Below are positions 56,618 to 64,000 of a stretch of 64,000 bases of DNA, piece by piece. Below the pieces are notes generated by a model. The model had not been told where the DNA came from. It saw nothing but the letters and a program-made list of their open reading frames with translations, and ran no database searches. The stretch covers positions 35,882,066-35,946,065 of the forward strand of contig CM047429.1 of NCBI GenBank assembly GCA_026168455.1, given 5' to 3'. The translations under genes and the position numbers were made by a program. The first letter of the stretch is position 1. Every line of letters begins with the position of its first letter. This DNA comes from Theocolax elegans (lineage: Eukaryota; Arthropoda; Insecta; Hymenoptera; Cerocephalidae).

Positions 56618-59600
56618 CTCGACCGGTGCGTTCGAGGGTGTGCGTGCCAGTCGGCCGAACACGAGTTCAAACGGCGTATGCCATGTAGACTCACTAATTC
56701 CCGTGTTAAAATTAAAGGTAGCCAAATCCAGATAATCGTCCCAATCTGTTCGATTACTATGTACAAAAAATTTCAAGTATTCAATGAGACTTGAGTGCGA
56801 TCGTTCAAGTCCACCGTTTGATTGTGGGTGGAACGCCGTGGTTTTAGTTTGTTTAATTCTAAATATTTTTGCTATTCTTTTCATTAATTTACTCATGAAA
56901 TTCGTACCTTGATCCGTAAGGATTATTCGAGGTGCGCCAAATATGCTTATGACTTTTCTTATTAAACCATTCGCTACATCCATGGCCGAAATTCGCGCCA
57001 AAGGCTCAGCTAATGCGAATTTAGTTAATAAGTCTTGGAAGGTTAAAATGTACTCGTTTCCCCGATTGGTTTTGCATAAGGGACCAACAATATCCATACT
57101 TATTCGGTCCATAGCGTGCGTTCCCGAGTTTGTAATAACCATTGGAGCTCTAGTTTTAACCCTAACCAATTTTTTTAATTGGCAATTCAAACATTTTCTT
57201 ATAAAATCTTGTACCTCTATCTTTAAATTCTCCCAGTTATAATTTTGTTTAATACGGTTATAGGTTTTTGTGACACCTCTATGTCCCCCTATAGCCGAAC
57301 AATGAGCTTCTTCTATAATCGGAATTCGATCGTCTAGTGTCGGATATCGTATTAGACCTAAACAAACAAATAATTTTACCGTGCTTTGACTAAAAACTCC
57401 TTTTAGTTTTTCTAAAACTAATTCCCACTCTAAATTTTCAATTCTATCGGTTTTCGCTATACTTATTGATTTTATCTGCATTGTATCTAAAGTTAAATAC
57501 AGATTTTCGCATAATAAATTTAGGTTATTATCAATTCCACTTAGCCCGATTAACGATTCTGTTCGTATCGGTAATGCTATATGAATTTTTGTATTTACAT
57601 TTATCAAAACTGGTATTCCAACCTGCATTTCCTTGAATCTTGGTAATTTATTCTGTAGTTTTAATTGCGAAGCCCCATCGTCGCATGGTTCTCCTGTTAT
57701 AGTGACAAAATACATATAATTGTCCTTACGCATAAATAATTTTTCTCTGCATGTAATAATTACTTGTTTATCGTTAATTTGATTAAATTGTTCTTCATAG
57801 ATCGACGTCTCTTCGTTTATTTGATCAGGACTGAATTGCGGATCGTTTTCAAGTAATGATTCATTAACATGATCAAGATCTTCGTGTAAGCGTAATCGCG
57901 CATTTTCCGAGTGAACGAGGGGTTCCGGCTCGAAAGTTTCCACCTCCGTATCGTCGTGCGTTCCTTCTCCACGGTCCGGTGATTGTTCGTTCGCTCGCCT
58001 CTCGTTTTTTCTTCCCCTTTGCGGGCGTAGAGCCTCTATCGCGTCTAAATATCGCTGGCCTACCTGGCGACCCGCCTTCGCTCTCGTGGTCATACCCCGC
58101 GGTGGTTCAACTAGGCTAGACTCGGGCTCATCACCTGCCGCTATTGCCTTGCTTCTCGTCATAACTAGGACCTTGTCTATGGGGTTTCTAGACAGTGCGT
58201 CTGCTACATTTAAACGACCCGGTCTGTATTTAATTTCGAAATCGTACTCCGCGAGCATAAGACGCCATCGCGTAACTCGTGAGTTCGGGTCCTTATGCGT
58301 TTGTAACCATACCAGTGGTTTATGATCTGTTATAAGATAAATTTTTCGTCCAAATAAATACGGTCGGAAATGCTTAATGCAAAATATTATTGCTAGTCCT
58401 TCTTTGTTAAACGTGTCCCAACGTTTTTCAACATCCGAAAGAACTCGAGAGACGTATGCAACGGGTTGATCTTTCCCTATCTCACCCTGACTTAAGACTC
58501 CAGCAATTGCATATCCCGAAGCGTCGGTCGTTAGATTGAAAGTAATTTCGAAATTTGGAAAAATTAATACCGGTTTTTCGCATAAACTAATGCGTAATGT
58601 CTCAAATGCCTTTTCTGTTTCTTCTGACCATTTAAATTGAACGTCCTTTTTTAATAAATCCGTTAAAGGTTTTGCAATTTTTGAAAATTGATAAATAAAT
58701 CTTCTATAGTAGCCCGCTAAACCCAAAAATTGCTTGATATTTTTAGCATTTTGAGGGCGTGGAAATTTTCGTACAGCTTCAATTTTCCGCGAATCTGGTT
58801 TAATTCCTTCTGCACTAATAACATGACCTAAATATGTAACTGTTTTTTTAAAAAATTCACATTTCTCTGGTTGTAATTTTAAAACCGCTTTTCGCAATCT
58901 AAGAAATAAATTCTCTAATCTTTTAATATGCTCTTGTAGAGTCTCCGAATAACATATAATATCATCAATAAAGCAAAGAAGTTCTTTATTGATAAGTCCA
59001 GCGAGTGCAATTGAAAGTGCTCTTGAGAATGTAGCCGGCATTGTTCGTAGTCCAAAGCTTCCTCGATTAAAATGGTACAAATCTCCGTTTGTAACTAACG
59101 CGGTTTTGTGACGGTCTCGTTCGTCAATTTCTATTTGATGATACGAAGCCTTAAGATCAAAAGTTGAGAATTTTTTTGATCCGCCCAATTGGTCTATTAT
59201 TTCAGTTATATTCGGTAGCGGAAATTGGTCGTCTAAAGTTTTCGCATTTAATTTGCGATAGTCGATCACCATTCTGTATTGCTTGCGTCCTTGTATGTCC
59301 TCTTTCTTAGGAACTAGAAAACAAGGGCTTGAGTACGATGAGGTAGATGGTTCGATAATGCCGTCTTTTAATAAGTCTTGCACTTGTCTTGCTATTTCTT
59401 CTTTATGTACCGGAGGTAATCGGTATTGTTTTGAAGTTATTGGTACATCATCCGTTGTTGGGATTGTTAGTTTTAAAATATGTGTTGCTGTTAATTTTTC
59501 ACCCGGAAGGTAAAAGATGTCGCTATATTTCTCAATTAATTTTTCTATTTCTTCTCTTTCATCAACAGCCAAATAGTCAAGTCGTAGTAATGATTTTACC

Positions 59601-60217
59601 TTTTCCGCTCTCCCTTTTGGTATGACACATGCTAAGCGATAAACTTTATGACTACATTTTAGTTTCTTTCCGCCTTTTCCTTTTAAATTAATTCTTAATT
59701 TAAGTAAACCCTCCAATGTATCTTTAATAACATTTTTATGAGATTCTCTCCCAAAGGCATGTAGTTTTACATAATTTCCTAATTTATTTAGATTTCCTCT
59801 TAATTCCTTTGAGTTATTTGTTGAGTTGTCATGATACTTTATTCCCATTAGTAGATTACTTATTAACATTTCCATGTCTTGGTTATTGTTCCACAGAATT
59901 CCATTATTCATTAAACCTTCCTCTAGAATTTTTTGTAACATGCGTGTCGAAATTAACAACCTTTCTTCATCGAATTCGTTTGCGTCTACATTTTCATTTT
60001 GTGCTAATGCCTTTTTATTTTTTGTATTATTATCGAGACCTTCCATATCTTTTCTCTTTATCTCAAAATTAGAATATTTTTCATTACTTATTTCGTTCTC
60101 GTTTCTTGGATTTGGGTGCGCGCTTGATTTATTAGGCGCCTCATCACTCTCGAGTTCATTTAAGATTATTTTTTTTATTTGAGGAGTGCGTTTGCAATCT
60201 TTCTTTGTTAATTTCAT
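56606..60217 (-). CDS. pol: Pol (RT-RNase H-integrase), C-terminal tail deleted (unit C)
   Basis: A single 1203-codon frame from an ATG at 60215-60217, which overlaps the protease frame by 62 nt in +1. All catalytic motifs described for unit A are present (FIDD; TDAS; HHCC; D-D-E in MDIVGPL, LTDQGTNF, GGLERSHS), with no nonsense codon. The deletion joining it to the glycoprotein gene replaces roughly the last 110 residues with VEPLL and a stop, removing the DNA-binding tail of integrase. The catalytic core looks complete; integration competence is doubtful. Confidence 0.92.
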   Translation of the reverse strand: MKLTKKDCKRTPQIKKIILNELESDEAPNKSSAHPNPRNENEISNEKYSNFEIKRKDMEGLDNNTKNKKALAQNENVDANEFDEERLLISTRMLQKILEEGLMNNGILWNNNQDMEMLISNLLMGIKYHDNSTNNSKELRGNLNKLGNYVKLHAFGRESHKNVIKDTLEGLLKLRINLKGKGGKKLKCSHKVYRLACVIPKGRAEKVKSLLRLDYLAVDEREEIEKLIEKYSDIFYLPGEKLTATHILKLTIPTTDDVPITSKQYRLPPVHKEEIARQVQDLLKDGIIEPSTSSYSSPCFLVPKKEDIQGRKQYRMVIDYRKLNAKTLDDQFPLPNITEIIDQLGGSKKFSTFDLKASYHQIEIDERDRHKTALVTNGDLYHFNRGSFGLRTMPATFSRALSIALAGLINKELLCFIDDIICYSETLQEHIKRLENLFLRLRKAVLKLQPEKCEFFKKTVTYLGHVISAEGIKPDSRKIEAVRKFPRPQNAKNIKQFLGLAGYYRRFIYQFSKIAKPLTDLLKKDVQFKWSEETEKAFETLRISLCEKPVLIFPNFEITFNLTTDASGYAIAGVLSQGEIGKDQPVAYVSRVLSDVEKRWDTFNKEGLAIIFCIKHFRPYLFGRKIYLITDHKPLVWLQTHKDPNSRVTRWRLMLAEYDFEIKYRPGRLNVADALSRNPIDKVLVMTRSKAIAAGDEPESSLVEPPRGMTTRAKAGRQVGQRYLDAIEALRPQRGRKNERRANEQSPDRGEGTHDDTEVETFEPEPLVHSENARLRLHEDLDHVNESLLENDPQFSPDQINEETSIYEEQFNQINDKQVIITCREKLFMRKDNYMYFVTITGEPCDDGASQLKLQNKLPRFKEMQVGIPVLINVNTKIHIALPIRTESLIGLSGIDNNLNLLCENLYLTLDTMQIKSISIAKTDRIENLEWELVLEKLKGVFSQSTVKLFVCLGLIRYPTLDDRIPIIEEAHCSAIGGHRGVTKTYNRIKQNYNWENLKIEVQDFIRKCLNCQLKKLVRVKTRAPMVITNSGTHAMDRISMDIVGPLCKTNRGNEYILTFQDLLTKFALAEPLARISAMDVANGLIRKVISIFGAPRIILTDQGTNFMSKLMKRIAKIFRIKQTKTTAFHPQSNGGLERSHSSLIEYLKFFVHSNRTDWDDYLDLATFNFNTGISESTWHTPFELVFGRLARTPSNAPVEPLL

Positions 60218-61739
60218 GATTTAAGTATTCTTCATCCTTCTCCCTTATTACTGGGTTCGACTTGGTATTTGTTTCTAATTTCTTAATAATTTTAATTTCT
60301 TCACTTGTCTCTTCGTTTCCTTGTTCGATTAATTTACATACATTAGGCTTCCATACTGCCTTCGTACGTAAGACTCGATTTAGGCTTGGAATTTCATTTA
60401 GATTTCGATATTGAGTAACCTTTGAAATCGATTTTAGATTTTGAATTTGATTTTGAATTTCATTTGAACTTGAATTTTGATTTAGAATTTGATTTTGAAT
60501 TCCATTTGAACTTGAATTATGATTTTGATTTTGAATTTCATTTGAATTTGAATTTTGATTTAGAATATGATTTTGAATTTGATTTGAATTTGAATTTTGA
60601 TTTAGAATTTGATTTTGAATTTCATTTGAATTTGAATTTTGATTTAGAATTTGATTTTGACTTTCATTTGAATTTGAATTTTGATTTAGAATTTGATTTT
60701 GAATTTCATTTGAATTTGAATTTTGATTTAGAATTTGATATTGAATTTCATTTAAACTTGCATTTTGATTTAGATTTCGATTTTGAATTGGAATTTGTTT
60801 TTGATTTCGTTTGGGATCTTGTATTTCCAATTTATTTTTACATTGAGATCGAATTTGAATATCTTTCTGATTTTTTAAATGATTTCGACTACCGGGTGGG
60901 TCCTGACTTTGAGATTTAATTAGGATTGACTCTTGCTTACGCGATGGGCTTATATGTCCTCGAATTCGCGTCTCTTCTACAAGATATACTTTCTCATTAA
61001 TATGATCGACCTCTCGGGTCGACACCTCCCTTCGTTGAAAATTTTCATTAGCATAATTTGTTTTTCCTGTTTCCCCAAACGAATTCCTTTTAGGTGGTTT
61101 TATTACCTGTGTGATATGTTTTACGACTTCCTCACCCTCTCTTGCATTGACACTCATAGGGTTAGCGGAAATTCCCTTACGCGTTCCCGTTCTCTCGTTC
61201 AATATACTGTTACGTTTTTCTATGACATTAATCGTCGGGTCTTCATACCTTTCCTTTGTTTCGATCAATAATATGTTTTCTTCTACAAAAGGGATACAGA
61301 CGTCTACAACTCTTAACATTCTTTTCGCATAATCAATTTTTGCACCTAATTGACAGAAAAAATCGCTTCCCAGTAAACCATCTTCGATTATAGCCACGTT
61401 GTCATTTATTATATGGAATTCGATATCAAACTTTGGAAAATTGATGTCAACTTTGCCTAAAGTGTAAATACTTTCTTCCGTGATTCCTTTTAATTCTAAT
61501 ATTTCATTTTTATTAATATTTTCGTCTTTTGGTATGTTTCGTAATTTTAGTAAATTGGGACCTGCTCCTGAATCTAAAATAAGAGTTATTTCCTCGTTGC
61601 TTCTCGGATTTTTAAGTTTAATAATTGGCGACTTGCAATTTTTACTTAATCGAACATATCTTTTGATGATGTGGGTTCCTGTTTTTTGTAACTCGGGCGC
61701 CTCGTGTACTCGGTCTCTCGTCTCGCGCAGTATCGGCAT
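60156..61739 (-). CDS. pro: Protease plus Asn/Gln-rich repeat segment (unit C)
   Basis: Uninterrupted 527-codon frame. Retropepsin motif ILDSGAGPNLL (about residue 55) and GLLGSDFF (about 120) are followed by a linker, then an Asn/Gln/Ser repeat region (about residues 320-440), then a Lys-rich end. The stop TGA at 60156 overlaps the pol start. It is longer than a usual gypsy protease because of the repeat insertion. It needs -1 frameshifting from the zinc-knuckle frame unless initiated at the internal ATG (61739). Confidence 0.85.
   Translation of the reverse strand: MPILRETRDRVHEAPELQKTGTHIIKRYVRLSKNCKSPIIKLKNPRSNEEITLILDSGAGPNLLKLRNIPKDENINKNEILELKGITEESIYTLGKVDINFPKFDIEFHIINDNVAIIEDGLLGSDFFCQLGAKIDYAKRMLRVVDVCIPFVEENILLIETKERYEDPTINVIEKRNSILNERTGTRKGISANPMSVNAREGEEVVKHITQVIKPPKRNSFGETGKTNYANENFQRREVSTREVDHINEKVYLVEETRIRGHISPSRKQESILIKSQSQDPPGSRNHLKNQKDIQIRSQCKNKLEIQDPKRNQKQIPIQNRNLNQNASLNEIQYQILNQNSNSNEIQNQILNQNSNSNESQNQILNQNSNSNEIQNQILNQNSNSNQIQNHILNQNSNSNEIQNQNHNSSSNGIQNQILNQNSSSNEIQNQIQNLKSISKVTQYRNLNEIPSLNRVLRTKAVWKPNVCKLIEQGNEETSEEIKIIKKLETNTKSNPVIREKDEEYLNHEINKERLQTHSSNKKNNLK
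60422..60770 (-). repeat. 42-bp coding minisatellite, expanded copy (unit C)
   Basis: About eight repeats of NEIQNQILNQNSNS type, two more than unit A. The extra ones carry variants (NHNSSSNGIQ). Confidence 0.88.
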
Positions 61740-62029
61740 ATCCTTCTTGTATTTGTATAATTTTGTTTTGGAAAGGTTGCATTTTGGCGACGAACATATT
61801 GATTTTCTTGCTGCTTAAATTCATTAGTCCGTTTTTCACCTGGCCATTGTTGCGGTCTGCGTGACTCTCGAGACTCCGCCCAGTCATTCGTAGGCCGTCT
61901 TCCCCTGGCTTGGGGTTGTCTCATTTTTTCTAAATGCCAGCATTTCGGTTCCAGGTGGCCCTGTCTCCCGCAAAGTTGGCATTTATCGGTATATTTGGCT
62001 CGGCAAAATGGACTCTTTGTATAGGATTT
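61646..62029 (-). CDS. Nucleocapsid-like segment with CCHC knuckle (unit C)
   Basis: Same frame layout as 25282-25665, with the knuckle near 61940-61981 and a stop at 61646. One substitution beside the knuckle relative to A. Confidence 0.7.
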   Translation of the reverse strand, partial: KSYTKSPFCRAKYTDKCQLCGRQGHLEPKCWHLEKMRQPQARGRRPTNDWAESRESRRPQQWPGEKRTNEFKQQENQYVRRQNATFPKQNYTNTRRICRYCARRETEYTRRPSYKKQEPTSSKDMFD

Positions 62030-62100
62030 TTATTTTCTGTTATGACTTTAATTGTTTCATTTAACTCATCTACTTCATAGCATGCAAAGTCTCTTTCGAT

Positions 62101-63231
62101 TTATATAGCTTCAGCAGTAGCTTCATCCAATTTACACACTTGCCCCATTCGTGCTTTTATTACCCAATGTAAACCGCGAATAAAAAATTTTACTAAATCA
62201 TTTTCTAAAGATCGATTGAAATTATTAGTTAATCTTTTTTCTCTTCGAGCTGCTTCAGTGATTTCTTGACCGATGGATCTAACCCTGTTTGAAAAAACTA
62301 CGACACTTTCCTCCCTTTTCTGTTTTACATTAGCTAATTCACCGTGTAATTGATGATAAGATTTCGCAGACCCAAAAATACTATCAAAAAAATTTGCAAT
62401 ATCTTCAATCGATTCAAAACTTTTTTTTGCTGCACTCTTCAATGCTTCTCCATATAATCTCATTTTAATTAATTTCGCGAGGTCCGGTTCATATTGTTCA
62501 TGTATTATGTTGCAAGCTTCCTTACATCCGTCAATAAATTGACTCAATGGAATATTTACCCCATTATATTTTGGTATTAATTCAAGTGCGTCTTTTATAG
62601 AAAGGGGCCTCACGTGTCCTAAGGTTGAGTTTGTTAAATACGAATTTAATCTTGGCAATCTCTCCGATACTAAATTAATATTATTACAGTTATTTGGTAA
62701 AATTGGTGTGCTTGTAGTAAATCTGACATTATTATCTCGTTTAACAATTTCAGGTTTTATTGGTTGTTCTGATGTTTTTGCATTTTTAATTGTTGTATTT
62801 TCTGCCGAAAAATAGGTTGTGTTATCGTCTGTTAGTTCGGGTTTAAAACCTATCCCATTTACTTTTACTTTTGTTTTTGCTTCTAAGTTTCCGATAATAT
62901 AATCGATTATTAATTTTGGATTTACTCTTTTTTCTATAAAATCGCCTAAAGCTTCAATTAGATACTTATCTTCGCAAAATTTTATTATATCTTTTTTGTC
63001 TACGAATTCCTTTAACAAGTCAATTATTATAGGTATATTTTTATCGAGGCCTACCGCTTCATCTGACAAATGTATCCCGCTATCATGCCTATCTTTAAAA
63101 AATTTTAACAAACTAGCTAAAGATTTGTCCGGATTTTCAACACAAAAATCTGGATTTATTTTAAGCGCCTGCTTAAGCAAAATTGAAGCCGCGTCTTTAT
63201 TTCGAGAATTCTCTTTTTCATTGGTACCCAT
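62101..63231 (-). CDS. gag: Gag matrix-capsid region (unit C)
   Basis: Intact from the ATG at 63229-63231 to the shared TAA at 62101. It differs from unit A by a handful of substitutions (for example KFVKDR to KFFKDR, FVDGCREA to FIDGCKEA). Same capsid-like motifs. Confidence 0.85.
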   Translation of the reverse strand: MGTNEKENSRNKDAASILLKQALKINPDFCVENPDKSLASLLKFFKDRHDSGIHLSDEAVGLDKNIPIIIDLLKEFVDKKDIIKFCEDKYLIEALGDFIEKRVNPKLIIDYIIGNLEAKTKVKVNGIGFKPELTDDNTTYFSAENTTIKNAKTSEQPIKPEIVKRDNNVRFTTSTPILPNNCNNINLVSERLPRLNSYLTNSTLGHVRPLSIKDALELIPKYNGVNIPLSQFIDGCKEACNIIHEQYEPDLAKLIKMRLYGEALKSAAKKSFESIEDIANFFDSIFGSAKSYHQLHGELANVKQKREESVVVFSNRVRSIGQEITEAARREKRLTNNFNRSLENDLVKFFIRGLHWVIKARMGQVCKLDEATAEAI

Positions 63232-63281
63232 GATCTGTGCTAATAAGGAAGACAATTGCTCTAATCCTTCTTTAATTTTTA

Positions 63282-63294
63282 GGACGAGCCCCCA
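63282..63294 (-). other. tRNA-Pro-type primer binding site (unit C)
   Basis: TGGGGGCTCGTCC on the minus strand, 2 nt from the LTR, as in units A and B. Confidence 0.8.
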
Positions 63295-63296
63295 CT

Positions 63297-64000
63297 TGTT
63301 ACGTCCTAGGGTAGAAAAATTAAATGGACTGAATTTAAATTAAAAATAGAAATTCCCCGTTTTAGTACGCGTATAGCGTCAAGGATGGGTGGCAATTCTC
63401 CTCGGTATAGCACAGGTCATAGACCCTTCCGAAATTTACGTGCATGGGTATGCCCGAGGTGCAACAATGAGTGAAGGCGAGGAAAGGAAAACAACCAACC
63501 TTATCGGGCGGGAGATCTACGGTTGACCGGTGGCTGCAACTGCTCGGCTGTCTTTCTCGCTATCGTTGATCCTCGATACAGAGACTCCCTTACAATAGAA
63601 ATGCGGTATAGACTAATTGGGATTTTAAAGGGAATAGGAAAATGACTAGTGTTTGAAGGTTTAAAGATACTGAACAATGACTTTCGATTTCTTGCTTTAT
63701 TTCGCGTTAAATTTTGGATACAGGAGTTTACCTTACTTGAGAAAAGACTAAAGAGCAAGAGCGCACACCCCTGTGCGACATCCCTATTTATATCAAGGGT
63801 TTAGGGTGAAGTTTTGGTTCCTCTTGACCAATCAAATATTGTACATTTACTTAATTAATTTATTCTTTGTCATGCGTGACCTAATTAAGTTATTGGCTAG
63901 AATTTTTCAAAGCGGTTCCTGTCTTTGACGAGGACATCCTACTTTACGTATTAAATGTGTGCGCACGTGTGTGCGTATGTGTGTGTGCGTATGTATGTGT
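63297..64000 (-). repeat. Right LTR of unit C, truncated by the window
   Basis: Begins TGTTACGTCCTAGGG, sharing the ACGT variant with the far-left LTR rather than ACTT of the two inner LTRs. The minus-strand TATA box is at 63785-63792. It runs off the window in the GT microsatellite, so whether the array continues is unknown. Confidence 0.88.

Larger units (their letters stand above)
45072..64000 (-). mobile_element. Element 2, unit C (right LTR truncated by the window edge)
   Basis: Near-duplicate of unit B, with the same nested insertions and pol-glycoprotein deletion, but clean ORFs from about 49.2 kb onward. It provides the best reading of pol and protease. Confidence 0.9.

Overview
The window looks like repeat-rich DNA from an arthropod, most likely a hymenopteran such as an ant. 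Nearly everything recognisable is LTR retroelement DNA, the unique sequence is A/T-rich, and I find no host housekeeping gene, tRNA or rRNA. The lineage guess rests on element types (Penelope-like remnant, DUF4218-like transposon gene, gypsy elements with envelope genes, a chuvirus-like glycoprotein) and is inference.

Region 1 (1-9950): 'Element 1', a Ty3/gypsy retrotransposon on the minus strand, cut by the left window edge. From right to left it has a 1028-bp 5' LTR (8923-9950), a primer binding site, an unusually long leader of about 2.6 kb packed with inverted repeats, a long gag and a pol in the -1 frame. A textbook -1 frameshift signal (GGGAAAC, 6-nt spacer, GC-rich stem-loop) lies in the overlap. 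The element sits directly against a decayed DUF4218-like transposon gene (9951-10511).

Region 2 (9951-11613): old DNA carrying that pseudogene and a Penelope-like GIY-YIG endonuclease remnant (10860-11204).

Region 3 (11614-64000): three head-to-tail internal domains of 'Element 2', also gypsy-type and on the minus strand. They are separated by shared LTRs in the order LTR-A-LTR-B-LTR-C-LTR, with a polypurine tract at the left and a primer binding site at the right of each unit. Each unit reads, in its own 5'-3' direction: gag, zinc-knuckle segment, protease plus Asn/Gln-rich repeat segment, RT-RNase H-integrase, a chuvirus-like glycoprotein gene, a small Gag-like ORF, a Cys-rich ORF, a gypsy/baculovirus-F-type envelope gene, and a 220-aa zinc-cluster ORF with its own TATA box. 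Two unrelated envelope-type genes plus three accessory ORFs in one LTR element is the most unusual gene content here. No unit is intact. Several ORF breaks are common to all three, so the array probably grew by DNA recombination after the founder had decayed.

Unit A carries a private 1059-bp tandem duplication. Units B and C (18.1-18.2 kb each) share a deletion joining integrase to glycoprotein, a 1.6-kb solo-LTR-like insertion and a 2.83-kb foldback palindrome, so they are recent copies of each other. The stretch from about 35 to 49 kb is dense with 1-nt homopolymer indels relative to its sister copies and looks like unpolished assembly sequence; ORF breaks there should not be trusted.
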